DNA of 64,000 nucleotides, taken from the NCBI GenBank assembly GCA_023954075.1, contig JAMLIV010000019.1:1-64000 (forward strand), given 5' to 3'. Positions 1 through 9,212 of this stretch are shown one piece after another. Position numbers and translations under genes: made by a program. How positions within the stretch are numbered: position 1 is the stretch's first letter; each line of letters opens with the position of its first letter. The DNA is from Lysobacteraceae bacterium. Lineage in GTDB: Bacteria; Pseudomonadota; Gammaproteobacteria; Xanthomonadales; Xanthomonadaceae. A model generated the notes under the pieces. That model searched no databases. It saw only the letters and a program-made list of their open reading frames with translations, and was not told where the DNA came from.

Positions 1-2556
1 GCCCTCGACCCCGACCGCCTGGGCGCGCACGGGATGAGCCTGAACGAGCTGGCGCAGCGCCTGCAGTCGGTCGGCTTTTCCGTATCGGGCGGCACCATCG
101 ACGAGGGCGGGCGGCGGTTGCGGGTGCAGCCGCTGGGAGAACTGCGGGATCTGTCGGAACTGCGCGATCTGGTGCTGAACAAGGCCGGCTTGCGGCTGTC
201 CGACGTCGCCACGGTGCATCTGAAGCCGGCACGCATGGACTATCGGCGCCAACTGGAGGGCCGCCCCGCGGTCGGCATCGACGTCTACAAGGAACGCAGC
301 GCCAACCTGGTGGAAGTCTCGCGCGCCACCCGCGCCGAGATCGAGCGCATCGCCCAGCAGGAGGAGTTCTCCGGCATCCGCTTCACCATGATCGAGGACC
401 AGGGCGCCAACGTCACCGACTCGCTCACGGAGTTGACCGAGGCCGGCATCATCGGCCTGCTGTTGGCCATCGGGGTGCTGTATTTCTTCCTGCGCCACTG
501 GGCCTCGACCCTGATGGTGGCGCTCGCCATCCCGGTGTGTTTCGTGGTGACCCTGGGCTTCATGCACTTCTTCGGCATCACCCTGAACGTGCTGTCGATG
601 ATGGGCCTGCTGCTGGCCGTGGGCATGCTGGTGGACAACGCCGTGGTGGTGGTCGAGAGCATCTATCAGGAACGCGAGCATCGGCCCAGCCTGCCACGGC
701 TGGCGGCCATCATCGGCACCCGCAACGTGGCCATTGCGCTGTCGGCCGGCACCCTGTGTCACTGCATCGTGTTCTTGCCGAATCTGTTTGGTGAGGTCAA
801 CCAGATCAGCATCTTCATGACCCAGATCGCCATCACCATCACGGTGTCGTTGTTGTCCTCTTGGTTGGTGGCGATCAGCCTGATTCCGATGCTGGCCGCA
901 CGCATGGCCACGCCGCCAGCAGCCACCGACGAAAACAGCCTGATCGGGCGCGTGCGAACCCGATACGCGCAACTTTTGGACTGGAGCCTGCGCCATCGCG
1001 GTTGGAGCGTGGTGACGATCCTTGCCATCGTGGCCGTGAGCCTCATTCCGATGAATCTCATGAAGGTCGACATGTTCGCAAGCTCCGAAGGGCGCGACGT
1101 GAGCATGTATTACCAATGGCGCGCGGCCTATCCGCTCGACGAGATGCAGACTGAGATCAACAAGGTCGAACACTGGTTGGATCAACGGCGCGATGAGCTG
1201 CAAATCGAGCAGATCTATTCCTTCTTCAGCGAACAGGGCTGGGGTGGAACGCGGCTGACCTTGCGTTCGGAAGGGCCGGGGCTGCGGACGACCGAATCGA
1301 TCATGGACGAGATCCGCAAAGGCCTGCCCAAGTCCGCGCGCGCCGGAATCGGATTTCGGGGCAATCATGGCGGTGGTGGAGGCGGTGGTCAGGACGGGCT
1401 TTCGGTATCGCTGATTGGTGATTCGTCGGAGGTTTTGACCCAGTTGGGGGATCAGGTTGTGCCGCTTCTGGCGCAGCGCGCCGAGTTGCGCGACGTGCGT
1501 GTGGAAGCCGGCGATCGCAACAGCGAGCTGGCCATCCATGTGGATCGCGAGCGCGCCGCACGCTACGGGTTTTCCGCACAGGATGTCGCGCGCTACGTCG
1601 GTATCGCCTTGCGTGGCACACCTTTGCGCGAATTTCGCCGCGATGGCATCGAGGTTCCCGTGCAGTTGCGTTTTGCCGGCGCCGAACAGACGCGGGTCGC
1701 AGACCTGAGTAGTTTCAGCCTTCGTTCGCCCTCGGGCGAACAGATTCCATTGATGGCTTTGGTGGATGTGGACCTGCGTCCGGCGGATTCCGAGATCAGT
1801 CGCGTCGATCGACAAACCATGCTCGAACTGAAGGCCGAGCTGGCGCCCGGCCACACCGCCGAACAGGCACGCCAAGCCATTGACGAGGTATTGAAAGCCG
1901 CCAATTTCCCGAGCGGCTACAGCTATACCTTCGAGGGCAATTTCCGCCAGAACGACGAAGCCGGCGCGCAAATGTCCTTCAATACCCTGATTGCGCTGGT
2001 TCTCATTTACGTCGTGATGGCGGCGGTGTTCGAGTCGCTGCTGTTTCCGGCGGCCATTCTCTCAGGCATCGCGTTTTCCGTACTGGGCGTGTTCTGGCTG
2101 TTCGCATTGACCGGCTCCACCTTCACGATCATGGCCTCGATCGGCATCTTGGTGCTGATGGGCGTGGTGGTGAACAACGGCATCGTGATGGTGGAACACA
2201 TCAACACCCTGCGGCGCGGCGGACTGCCCCGCACCGAGGCGCTGGTGCAGGGCTGCCGCGACCGCCTGCGCCCGATCCTGATGACCATGGGCTGCGCCAT
2301 CCTGGGCATGGTGCCGATCAGCCTGTCCACCACGCAGATCGCCGGCGGCGGCCCGCCGTACTACCCGATGGCCCGTGCCATCGCCGGCGGTTTGGCCTTC
2401 TCCACCGTGGTCACCCTGCTGTTCCTGCCGACGATCTACTCCATCCTCGACGACCTGCGCCTGGCGGTTTCGCGCGGAGTGGCGCGGATCCGCGGGCGCG
2501 GCGAGGTGATTGAGTCAAAGCCAGGCGCGCGGCCGCTGGAGGAGCCGGGCGGCTGA
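1..2556 (+). CDS. Efflux RND transporter permease subunit, 5' end cut by window
   Basis: Inner-membrane proton-driven efflux pump of the RND (AcrB/HAE) superfamily. The frame is open from the first base, and 851 residues are visible. Family members are about 1040 residues long, so roughly the first 180-190 (TM1 and part of the first periplasmic loop) lie outside the window. The visible part holds the TM2-TM6 bundle (about residues 145-300), including GMLVDNAVVVVE, the usual RND TM4 region. A second periplasmic loop follows, then the TM8-TM12 bundle with the matching GVVVNNGIVMVEHIN. A glycine-only run (GGGGGGG, near base 1370) sits in the second loop. Substrate cannot be deduced; the adaptor gene would normally lie just upstream. 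The gene converges on the metX/ccm operon. Family assignment is certain; heavy-metal versus drug subtype is not. Confidence 0.93.
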   Translation, partial: ALDPDRLGAHGMSLNELAQRLQSVGFSVSGGTIDEGGRRLRVQPLGELRDLSELRDLVLNKAGLRLSDVATVHLKPARMDYRRQLEGRPAVGIDVYKERSANLVEVSRATRAEIERIAQQEEFSGIRFTMIEDQGANVTDSLTELTEAGIIGLLLAIGVLYFFLRHWASTLMVALAIPVCFVVTLGFMHFFGITLNVLSMMGLLLAVGMLVDNAVVVVESIYQEREHRPSLPRLAAIIGTRNVAIALSAGTLCHCIVFLPNLFGEVNQISIFMTQIAITITVSLLSSWLVAISLIPMLAARMATPPAATDENSLIGRVRTRYAQLLDWSLRHRGWSVVTILAIVAVSLIPMNLMKVDMFASSEGRDVSMYYQWRAAYPLDEMQTEINKVEHWLDQRRDELQIEQIYSFFSEQGWGGTRLTLRSEGPGLRTTESIMDEIRKGLPKSARAGIGFRGNHGGGGGGGQDGLSVSLIGDSSEVLTQLGDQVVPLLAQRAELRDVRVEAGDRNSELAIHVDRERAARYGFSAQDVARYVGIALRGTPLREFRRDGIEVPVQLRFAGAEQTRVADLSSFSLRSPSGEQIPLMALVDVDLRPADSEISRVDRQTMLELKAELAPGHTAEQARQAIDEVLKAANFPSGYSYTFEGNFRQNDEAGAQMSFNTLIALVLIYVVMAAVFESLLFPAAILSGIAFSVLGVFWLFALTGSTFTIMASIGILVLMGVVVNNGIVMVEHINTLRRGGLPRTEALVQGCRDRLRPILMTMGCAILGMVPISLSTTQIAGGGPPYYPMARAIAGGLAFSTVVTLLFLPTIYSILDDLRLAVSRGVARIRGRGEVIESKPGARPLEEPGG

Positions 2557-2559
2557 CGG

Positions 2560-2597
2560 GCCGGAGGGCCTCGGGTTCAGACCTCTCAGGCCCCGGC
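2560..2597. terminator. Possible bidirectional hairpin between RND permease and metX
   Basis: GC-rich imperfect inverted repeat (GCCGG..GGCCT against AGGCC..CGGC) between the two convergent genes, overlapping the last codons of metX. It has no T-tract, so it is at best a weak or Rho-assisted terminator. Confidence 0.3.
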
Positions 2598-3698
2598 GAG
2601 GAACTCGGCCACCGCCGGCGAGAAGCGCGCGAAGTCCACGAGGAAGGCGTCGTGGCCCTGCGGCGAGGGGAAGGCGAGGCACTCGGCCTGGCTGCCGCCG
2701 CGGCGCAGTCCTTCGGCGATTTCCTCCTGCTGGCTGCTCGGGAACAGGATGTCGGTAGTGACGCCCAGAACCCGGGCGCGCGGCACGCGCAGCGTCGCCA
2801 GCGCGGCGATGGCGTCGCCGCCGGCGGATTCGGACAGGTCGAACCAGTCCATCGCGCGGCTGAGGTAGAGGTAGCAGTTGGGGTCGTACTGGCGGATGAA
2901 GCGGCGCGCGTGGCCTTCCAGATAGGATTCCACCTCGAACTCCAGGCCGAAGGGATCGTCCTCGCGCCGGTCCGGGTCCAGCCGCACCCGGCCGAAGCGG
3001 CCGTCCCATTCCAGCGCCGAACGGTAGGTGACCACGCCGAGCTTGCGCGCCATGCGCATGCCCGACTCGGGATAGCTTTCCTCGGTATAGCGGCCCTGGT
3101 CCCAGGCCGGATCGAGCCGGATCGCCTCGCGCTGCAGCGAGCGGATCGCGATGGAGAAGGGCAGCGCGTGCGTGGCACCGGAAATGTTGATGTACGAGCC
3201 GACCGCGCCGGGAAACTGCTGCAGGTAGGCCAGTGAGGACATGCCGCCCAGCGAGCAACCGATCAGGGCGGCCAGCCGCTCGATGCCCAGCGCCTGCACC
3301 AGCGCGCCGGTCGATGCGGCGATGTCCTCCAGCGCAAGGTCGGGGAAGTCGAGGCGGTAGGTTTCCCCGCTGGCCGGATTGATCGAGGCCGGTCCGGTGG
3401 AGCCCTTGCAGCTTCCCAGCGGGTTGGCGCAGATCACGAACCAGCGGCGCGTGTCGATGGCCTTGCCCGGGCCGATCATCGCCTCCCACCAGCCCGGCTC
3501 CGGGTTGTCCTCGCGCGAGGCCGCATGTGCGCTGGGCGACAGGCCGGTGTGGATCAGGATGGCGTTGTCGCGGGCCGGCGACAGCGTGCCCCAGGTTTCA
3601 TACGCCAGGCGCGCGCCCGTCAGGCTGCCGCCGCGCCGCATCGCGAAGGGCGAGGGCAGATCGAAGAACCGCGTCGCGGGTGGAATGAACTCGGCCAC
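2586..3698 (-). CDS. metX: MetX-family L-homoserine/L-serine O-acyltransferase
   Basis: Alpha/beta-hydrolase acyltransferase of 370 residues that activates the side-chain hydroxyl of homoserine (methionine) or serine (cysteine). Visible: nucleophile elbow GCSLGGMSSLAYLQQ with the catalytic Ser, a catalytic Asp in the TTDILFP segment, and the catalytic His in QGHDAFLVDF near the C-terminus. The start is GTG, 7 nt after the ccmI stop. It is preferred because the N-terminus FIPPATRFFDLPSPFAMRRGG matches the start typical of Xanthomonas relatives; the next ATG would remove it. Xanthomonadales MetX-like enzymes include experimentally described serine O-succinyltransferases, so acyl donor and acceptor cannot be fixed by eye. 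It is the last gene of the ccm transcription unit. Confidence 0.88.
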   Translation of the reverse strand: MAEFIPPATRFFDLPSPFAMRRGGSLTGARLAYETWGTLSPARDNAILIHTGLSPSAHAASREDNPEPGWWEAMIGPGKAIDTRRWFVICANPLGSCKGSTGPASINPASGETYRLDFPDLALEDIAASTGALVQALGIERLAALIGCSLGGMSSLAYLQQFPGAVGSYINISGATHALPFSIAIRSLQREAIRLDPAWDQGRYTEESYPESGMRMARKLGVVTYRSALEWDGRFGRVRLDPDRREDDPFGLEFEVESYLEGHARRFIRQYDPNCYLYLSRAMDWFDLSESAGGDAIAALATLRVPRARVLGVTTDILFPSSQQEEIAEGLRRGGSQAECLAFPSPQGHDAFLVDFARFSPAVAEFLAGA

Positions 3699-3705
3699 GG
3701 CGCGG

Positions 3706-4761
3706 TCAGGGGGCGATGCGGTCGATGACCAGTTCGACCGGCTCGGTTCGCGAGGTGGAAATCGCGGGCGAGAGGGTTTCCAGATCGCCCGGCTGCGCCT
3801 GGGCGCTGCCGCTGCGCGAGATGCGCGCGCCCACCACCACCTGCGCCACGCTGGAGAGGTTCATCTGCGGCACCATGGCGTGGCTGTCGTCGAGCGTGAG
3901 GGTGAGCGGCAGATCGCGCGCGGCAAGGCGCTGGATCGCGAGCGGCGCGCGCGAGCCTTCGGGCGCGCGGGCAAACACGAACAGGGTGTCATCGGGGGCC
4001 ATGCGGCCGGCCAGGGCGGGCGACAGCGACACCTGCACGGTGAGGCGGGCGGGCGATGCGGCGGCCGCTTGGGAGGCGGGCGCAGGCTGCGCGGGTACGG
4101 CAATGCCGGCCTGTGCCTTCAGTTCGTCGATGCGCTGGCGCAGGGTTCCGCGGGTCGGGCTGTCTTCGGGGATCACCGTGAGCAGGTGCTCCCAGACTGC
4201 CATCGCCTGATCGGTTTCGCCCGCTTGGTAATGTGCGATGCCGCGCAGCCAGAGCCCGCGCTGGTTGTCGGGCTCGAGCCGCAGGGCGAGTTCGAGCAGC
4301 AGCAGCGCCTCGCCTTCGAAGCGGCGCGAGGGCGAGGCCAGCGTCTGCGCCTCGGCGTACTCGATCATCACGCTGCCCGATTCGGGTGCCAGCGCCATGG
4401 CGCGGGAGAAGGCCGTCTGGGCGTCGGAAAAGCGCTCGATGCTCTTGTAGGCGCGGCCGAGCAGCAGCCAGCCTTCCAGGTCGTCGGGCTCGTGCTCCAG
4501 CCGGTCGCGCAGGCCGGCGATGGCCTGTTCCATCGGCGGCATGCCTTCCTGACGGGCCTGCTGCATGGCGGCGGTGGCCGATTGCACCGCCGGATCGAAC
4601 ACGCGCGGATCGCCGAGCCGATAGTACAGCGCGATGCTGATCAGCGGGACCAGCACCACGAGGGCAATCACCACGCCGCGCGCGCTGCGTCGCAGCGGCG
4701 GGATGAGAAAGGCGAGCGCCGCGATGACCATCACCGCGCACAGGGTCCAGAACGCGGTCAT
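3706..4761 (-). CDS. ccmI: Cytochrome c maturation protein CcmI (TPR-containing)
   Basis: 351-residue membrane-anchored apocytochrome chaperone of the haem-ligation complex (CcmF/H/I). Two N-terminal TM helices (TAFWTLCAVMVIAALAFL and VVIALVVLVPLISIALYY) flank a basic loop. A periplasmic TPR region follows (about residues 95-230, with repeats such as GWLLLGRAYKSIERFSDAQT), then a C-terminal beta-rich domain. The ATG overlaps the ccmH stop by one base (TGATG), which decides this start; an upstream in-frame ATG at 4884 lies inside ccmH and adds an unlikely Arg-rich stretch. Gene order after ccmH supports the call. Confidence 0.92.
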   Translation of the reverse strand: MTAFWTLCAVMVIAALAFLIPPLRRSARGVVIALVVLVPLISIALYYRLGDPRVFDPAVQSATAAMQQARQEGMPPMEQAIAGLRDRLEHEPDDLEGWLLLGRAYKSIERFSDAQTAFSRAMALAPESGSVMIEYAEAQTLASPSRRFEGEALLLLELALRLEPDNQRGLWLRGIAHYQAGETDQAMAVWEHLLTVIPEDSPTRGTLRQRIDELKAQAGIAVPAQPAPASQAAAASPARLTVQVSLSPALAGRMAPDDTLFVFARAPEGSRAPLAIQRLAARDLPLTLTLDDSHAMVPQMNLSSVAQVVVGARISRSGSAQAQPGDLETLSPAISTSRTEPVELVIDRIAP

Positions 4762-5309
4762 CACCAGTCCTCGTTGTCTTCGGATTGCGGCGGCGAGCCG
4801 GCGGCGGTGGCGCGCCGGCGCACCACCGCGAAAAGGACGGCGGCACCGCCGAGCAGCAGCAGCGGTGGCGCGATCCACAGCCACAGCGTGCTGCCGCGCA
4901 GCGGCGGGCGGTAGAGCACGAAGTCGCTATAGCGCTCGGTCAGGAAGGCCTTGATCTCGTCGTCGCTCTTGCCCTGCTGCATGAGTTCGAGCACCTCGTT
5001 GCGCAGGTCGCGCGCGATGGGTGCACTGGAGTCGGCCAGCGACTGGTTCTGGCACATCACGCAGCGCAGTTCGGCGGCCAGCGCGCGAAAGCGCGCCTCC
5101 TCGGCGGCATCGCGGAAGGGCATCGGATCGACCGCGAAAGCGGCGGCGGCGGCAAGACAGAGCAACAGCGCCAGCAGCGCGCGCCCGGCAAGCTCCCGCC
5201 CTCGGCTTGTTGCTTCTTCTCCCCCGGTTCCGACAGGAGAGAGGGTTGGAGTGGGGGAGACTCTTCGCGCCGCGGCGATCCTGCGGCGAGTGATTGCAAA
5301 AACGCTCAT
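4761..5309 (-). CDS. ccmH: Cytochrome c-type biogenesis protein CcmH with expanded leader
   Basis: Membrane-bound thiol oxidoreductase that presents reduced apocytochrome c for haem ligation. The family motif LRCVMCQNQS is present with cysteines at residues 83 and 86. One TM helix precedes it (about 41-60) and a second follows (WLWIAPPLLLLGGAAVLF). At 182 residues it is longer than usual because the N-terminus carries about 25-30 extra residues (17-38, Ser/Pro/Thr/Gly/Glu-rich) encoded by a repeat-like DNA segment at 5205-5260. The ATG overlaps the ccmG stop as ATGA, so the expanded start is probably the real one; a start after the insert would need a different initiation codon and lose coupling. 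Confidence 0.92.
   Translation of the reverse strand: MSVFAITRRRIAAARRVSPTPTLSPVGTGGEEATSRGRELAGRALLALLLCLAAAAAFAVDPMPFRDAAEEARFRALAAELRCVMCQNQSLADSSAPIARDLRNEVLELMQQGKSDDEIKAFLTERYSDFVLYRPPLRGSTLWLWIAPPLLLLGGAAVLFAVVRRRATAAGSPPQSEDNEDW
5219..5259. repeat. REP-like inverted repeat inside the ccmH leader
   Basis: A 41-base element bounded by CTCCCCC (5219-5225) and GGGGGAG (5253-5259), with purine/pyrimidine-biased flanks. On the coding strand it reads CTCCCCCACTCCAACCC and onwards. Such elements are commonly scattered between genes in Xanthomonadales genomes. Here it is in frame within ccmH and encodes roughly residues 17-30. No second copy is present in the window, so the repeat status rests on its form only. 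Confidence 0.5.
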
Positions 5310-5842
5310 CGCGCCGCCGCCTTCAGCCGCGGCATGATTTCCCGCGCGATGATTTCAGGGGTGAGTGCGCCGATATGCTTGAAGCGCACGATGCCCTGCG
5401 CATCCACAAAGAAGGTTTCCGGTGCGGCATAGATGCCCAGGTTGATCGCGGTGCGGCCGGATTCGTCGGCCACGATCACTTCGTAGGGATCGCCGAACTG
5501 CTGCAGCCAGCGCATCGCGTCCTGCGGCTCGTCCTTGTAGTTGTAGCCCACCACGCGGATCACGCCGGCGCGCGCCAGCTTCTCGAACTCGGGATGCTCG
5601 ACCCGGCACTCCGGGCACCAGCTCGCCCAGACGTTGAGGAGATAGGGCGTGCCGATGAGACTGGCCGAATCCACCGTGCGCGAGGGATCGTGCAGCATCG
5701 GCAGCGAGAATGCCGGCAGTGGGCGGTCGATGAAGGGCGAGGGAATGGCGTTCGGGTCGCGCTGCTGCGACAGGCGGATGCCGGCCCACAGCAGCAGGCC
5801 GAGTGAGGCGAACAGGATCAGCGGCAGCCAGCGCTTGAGCAC
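5306..5842 (-). CDS. ccmG: Thiol:disulfide interchange protein DsbE/CcmG
   Basis: 178-residue periplasmic thioredoxin-fold protein, membrane-anchored by an N-terminal helix (WLPLILFASLGLLLWAGI), that keeps apocytochrome cysteines reduced during maturation. The active site is WCPEC in NVWASWCPECRVEHPEF. The acidic-loop and GIYAAPETFFVD region with the cis-Pro are typical of CcmG. Start is GTG, 2 nt after the ccmF stop. The frame stays open far upstream antisense-free of stops, but that extension lies within ccmF and is not coding. The stop overlaps the ccmH start (ATGA). Confidence 0.93.
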   Translation of the reverse strand: MLKRWLPLILFASLGLLLWAGIRLSQQRDPNAIPSPFIDRPLPAFSLPMLHDPSRTVDSASLIGTPYLLNVWASWCPECRVEHPEFEKLARAGVIRVVGYNYKDEPQDAMRWLQQFGDPYEVIVADESGRTAINLGIYAAPETFFVDAQGIVRFKHIGALTPEIIAREIMPRLKAAAR

Positions 5843-5844
5843 GG

Positions 5845-7839
5845 TCAGACCACTCCGGCCGGTGCCGCGGCGGCGCGCGCGGGCGCGTCTGTCGAAGGCG
5901 CGTCGATGGCTTCGCGCGACGGGGCCAGGTCGCGTCGGAAGCGCCGGTCCGCCGCCGCGATGAAGCCGCCGAGCATCATCATCAGCGCGCCCAGCCAGAT
6001 CCAGCGCACGAAGGGCTTCACATAGATGCGCAGCGCCCAGTTTTCCGCGCCCAGCGGTTCGCCCAGCGCCACGTACAGGTCGCGGAACAGGCCTGGCGCG
6101 ATCGCTGCCTCGGTCATCACCTGGCCGCCGCTGGCGTAGGCGCGCTTTTCCGGGTGCAGCACCGCGATCTGGCGCCCCTTGGCCGTGACCGTGACGGTGC
6201 CGCGGTCGGCCTCGTAGTTCGGGCCGACGTGGTGCACCACCCCGTCGAAGCGGAATTCGTAGCCGCGCACCTCGGTCACCTGGCCCGGCGACACCGCCAC
6301 ATCCTTTTCCACGCCCACGGTTTCCACGACCAGCGCGCCGACGATGAACACCGCGACGCCGGTGTGGGCCAGCAGCATGCCGAGCATTTCCGGCGGGAAG
6401 CGCCGCCCGGCAGGCATCTGGCGGATGCGCTGGATGGCATAGAGCGCCACGCCGCCGAGGATCCACGCGCTGCCGGCAACGCCGGCGATGGCGAGGATGT
6501 CCCAGCCATCGCCCAGCAGCCAGGCAATGGTCGCGGCGATCACGGCGCAGGCGAGGCTGATCCGCAAGGTCGGCAGAAGGCGCGGAAACTGCTCGCGACC
6601 CCAGCGCGCGAACGGCCCGAACGGCAGCAGCACCACCACCGGCAGCATCAGCCAGACGAACTGTGTGGCGAAGTAGGGCGGGCCGACGGAAATCTTGCCC
6701 AGGTTGAGCGCCTCGAACAGCAGCGGCGAAAGCGTGCCGACCAGCACCATCGCGGCCGCCGCCGACAGCATGAGGTTGTTGATGAGCAGCAGGGTTTCGC
6801 GCGACAGCGCGGCAAAGGGCTTGCCGGCTTCCTGTCCCGGTGCGCGCAGCGCGTACAGCAGCAGCGAGCCGCCCGTCACCACGATGAGGAAGATGAGGAT
6901 GAAGACGCCGCGCCCGGGATCGGAGGCGAAGGCATGGACCGAGGTCAGCACGCCCGAGCGCACGATGAAGGTGCCCAGGAGCGACAGCGAGAACGCGGCG
7001 ATGGCCAGCAGGATGGTCCAGCCGCGGAAGCCGCCGCGCTTTTCCGTGACCGCCTGCGAATGGATCAGCGCGGTGCCCACCAGCCAGGGCATGAAGCTGG
7101 CGTTTTCCACCGGATCCCAGAACCACCAGCCGCCCCAGCCCAGTTCGTAATAGGCCCACCAGGAACCCAGCGCGATGCCGATCGTCATGAAGGCCCAGGC
7201 CACGTTGGTCCAGGGCCGCGCCCAGCGCACCCAGCGCGGGTCCAGTTCACGACCCAGCAGCGAGGCCACGGCAAAGGCGAAGGCCACCGAGAAGCCGACG
7301 TAGCCGAAATAGAGCATCGGCGGGTGCAGGATCAGGCCGACGTCCTGCAGCATCGGGTTGAGATCGCGGCCTTCCGCCGCCGCAGGCAGCAGGCGGTCGA
7401 AGGGGTTGGAGGTGAACAGCACGAAGGCGAGGAAGCCGACGCTGACCCAGCCCAGCACGCCCAGCACGCGCGCCACCACCTCATCGGGCAGGTTGCGCGA
7501 AAACACCGCCACCGCCAGCGTCCAGCCGGCCAGGATCAGGATCCAAAGCAGCAGCGAGCCCTCGTGCGCGCCCCAGACCGCCGAAATGCGATACATCACC
7601 GGCAGCAGGGAGTTGGAGTTCTGGGCGACGTATTGCACCGAGAAGTCGCCCTGCACGAAGGCGATCGCCAGGATGACGAAGGACAGCGCCACGAACACGA
7701 ATTGCCCGAGCGCCGCCGGCCGCGCCGTGGCGATCAGCGCCGCCTGCTTGCGCCACGCGCCGATCAGCGGCAGCGTCGCCAGCGCCAGTGCGATCACCAG
7801 CGCCAGGATCAGCGCGAAGTTGCCCAGTTCAGGGAGCAT
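5845..7839 (-). CDS. ccmF: Haem lyase CcmF
   Basis: Polytopic inner-membrane subunit of the cytochrome c haem lyase that receives haem from CcmE and joins it to CXXCH motifs. Length of 664 residues is normal for the family. The tryptophan-rich WWD domain reads [20 protein letters not shown], with conserved external His residues around it ([26 protein letters not shown]). About 14-15 TM helices are predicted. Its start lies 11 nt inside the end of ccmE, implying translational coupling. Transcribed from the ccmA side. Confidence 0.97.
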   Translation of the reverse strand: MLPELGNFALILALVIALALATLPLIGAWRKQAALIATARPAALGQFVFVALSFVILAIAFVQGDFSVQYVAQNSNSLLPVMYRISAVWGAHEGSLLLWILILAGWTLAVAVFSRNLPDEVVARVLGVLGWVSVGFLAFVLFTSNPFDRLLPAAAEGRDLNPMLQDVGLILHPPMLYFGYVGFSVAFAFAVASLLGRELDPRWVRWARPWTNVAWAFMTIGIALGSWWAYYELGWGGWWFWDPVENASFMPWLVGTALIHSQAVTEKRGGFRGWTILLAIAAFSLSLLGTFIVRSGVLTSVHAFASDPGRGVFILIFLIVVTGGSLLLYALRAPGQEAGKPFAALSRETLLLINNLMLSAAAAMVLVGTLSPLLFEALNLGKISVGPPYFATQFVWLMLPVVVLLPFGPFARWGREQFPRLLPTLRISLACAVIAATIAWLLGDGWDILAIAGVAGSAWILGGVALYAIQRIRQMPAGRRFPPEMLGMLLAHTGVAVFIVGALVVETVGVEKDVAVSPGQVTEVRGYEFRFDGVVHHVGPNYEADRGTVTVTAKGRQIAVLHPEKRAYASGGQVMTEAAIAPGLFRDLYVALGEPLGAENWALRIYVKPFVRWIWLGALMMMLGGFIAAADRRFRRDLAPSREAIDAPSTDAPARAAAAPAGVV

Positions 7840-8296
7840 CGGTGGCCTGCGCGGTGTCCGGCACGTTGTGCTTGGTGTGTGCGGCTTCCATCTTTTCGGC
7901 CAGCTCGCGCGGCATGTAGGTCTCGTCGTGCTTGGCCAGCACTTCGGTGGCCACGAAGCGGTCGCCGTGCATCGCGCCGGTGGCGATCACCGACTGGTTG
8001 TCGCGAAACAGGTCGGGAAGGATGCCGGTGTAGGACACCACCAGTTCGGCGTCGCCGTCGCTCACCGTAAAACGGCTTTCCAGCGAATCTTCGATGCGCT
8101 CGATCGAGCCTTCCTTGACCATGCCGCCCAGGCGGAACACGGCGCGCTCGCCGGCGTCGCCCGCCAGCACTTCGGCGGGGGTGTAGAGATAGGCGAGATT
8201 GCTGCTCAGCGCCTTGACCACCAGGACGCCGGCGATCAAGCCGGCGACCAGCACGGCGATCACCACGTACAGGCGGCGTTTGCGGGTCGGGTTCAT
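7829..8296 (-). CDS. ccmE: Periplasmic haem chaperone CcmE
   Basis: 155-residue haem shuttle that binds haem covalently through a histidine and hands it to CcmF. It has an N-terminal membrane anchor (residues about 9-28), an OB-fold, and the signature [10 protein letters not shown] with haem-binding His123 and Tyr127. The start overlaps the ccmD stop as ATGA. The C-terminus is a short Ala/Thr/Asp-rich tail, as in other CcmE proteins. Confidence 0.97.
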   Translation of the reverse strand: MNPTRKRRLYVVIAVLVAGLIAGVLVVKALSSNLAYLYTPAEVLAGDAGERAVFRLGGMVKEGSIERIEDSLESRFTVSDGDAELVVSYTGILPDLFRDNQSVIATGAMHGDRFVATEVLAKHDETYMPRELAEKMEAAHTKHNVPDTAQATDAP

Positions 8297-8466
8297 GGCG
8301 TACCTCCAGTGTTGCGGGCCGCCTCGCGCCTGAGGCGGGTTGCCACGACGCGGCGCGTGCGGCGCAGGCGGAGGCGGGGAATCACGTAGTCCCAGACCAG
8401 CATCGCGACGAAGATCGCATAGCTGGACCAGACGTAGGGGGCGTATTGATCCATGCTGAAGTTCAT
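8293..8466 (-). CDS. ccmD: Haem exporter protein CcmD
   Basis: Small (57-residue) single-helix membrane protein that helps release holo-CcmE from CcmC. The helix is [20 protein letters not shown], followed by an Arg-rich cytoplasmic tail (RLRLRRTRR), the typical CcmD plan. Start ATG overlaps the ccmC stop as ATGA and the stop overlaps the ccmE start the same way, which fixes both ends. An internal Met at residue 5 is a less likely alternative. Confidence 0.9.
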   Translation of the reverse strand: MNFSMDQYAPYVWSSYAIFVAMLVWDYVIPRLRLRRTRRVVATRLRREAARNTGGTP

Positions 8467-9212
8467 CCGCGCGCTTCCATGTCCCGCCGTACCCAGTCCT
8501 TGGTCGATTCCAGCTCGTACATCGTGGCCCGGGTGCGTGCCAGGAGCGAGCCTGCGAACCAGAGCTTGGTGCCGAAAGTAAGCGCGATCAAGGGCGGCAG
8601 CATGCTTGGATCGATCGTGGATTTGCCGAACAGGCGGATCGTCGCGCCCTGATGCAGCGAGTTCCACCATTCTACCGAGAAGTGCACGATCGGGACGTTG
8701 ACCAGGCCGATCAGGGCGAGGAAGCAGGCGGCACGCGCTGCCGCGCGGCGGTCCTCGATCGCGGCATAGAGGCCCATCACGCCCAGGTACAGGAACAGCA
8801 GCACCAGTTCCGAGGTCAGGCGCGCGTCCCAGGTCCACCAGGTGCCCCACATCGGCTTGCCCCAGATCGCGCCGGTGGCGAGCGTGACGAAGGTGAAGGC
8901 GGCGCCGATCGGCGCACAGCTCATCGCCAGCACTTCGGACAGCTTGATGCGCCAGACCAGGGCGATGAAGCCGTTCACCGCCATCACGCCGTAGATGAAC
9001 AGGCTCATCCAGGCGCTTGGCACGTGGATGAAGAGGATGCGGTAGCTGTCGCCCTGCTGGTAGTCGGCCGGCACCACGAACAGCGCCTGCCAGATGCCCC
9101 AGGCCATCAGTGGCAGTGCCGCGAGATAGAACCAGGGCACCCAGCGGGAGGCGAAGGCATGGAAGTTGGGCGGTGCACCCAGATAGTGCACCCAGCGCAT
9201 GAAGCGATTCAT
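8463..9212 (-). CDS. ccmC: Haem ABC transporter permease CcmC
   Basis: 249-residue, six-helix membrane protein that loads haem onto CcmE. The WWD signature [17 protein letters not shown] sits in the periplasmic loop with flanking histidines ([24 protein letters not shown]). ATG overlaps the ccmB stop as ATGA, so this start is preferred over in-frame upstream extensions that run into ccmB. Confidence 0.96.
   Translation of the reverse strand: MNRFMRWVHYLGAPPNFHAFASRWVPWFYLAALPLMAWGIWQALFVVPADYQQGDSYRILFIHVPSAWMSLFIYGVMAVNGFIALVWRIKLSEVLAMSCAPIGAAFTFVTLATGAIWGKPMWGTWWTWDARLTSELVLLFLYLGVMGLYAAIEDRRAAARAACFLALIGLVNVPIVHFSVEWWNSLHQGATIRLFGKSTIDPSMLPPLIALTFGTKLWFAGSLLARTRATMYELESTKDWVRRDMEARG

Noticed and set aside
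1355..1400. Gly-rich repeat in the RND permease as a microsatellite
   Set aside because: Only a short GGN-codon run (seven glycines), consistent with a flexible loop.
5843..7159. Upstream extension of the ccmG frame into ccmF
   Set aside because: Gives Arg/Gly-rich sequence without homology; GTG at 5842, right after the ccmF stop, yields a proper CcmG N-terminus.
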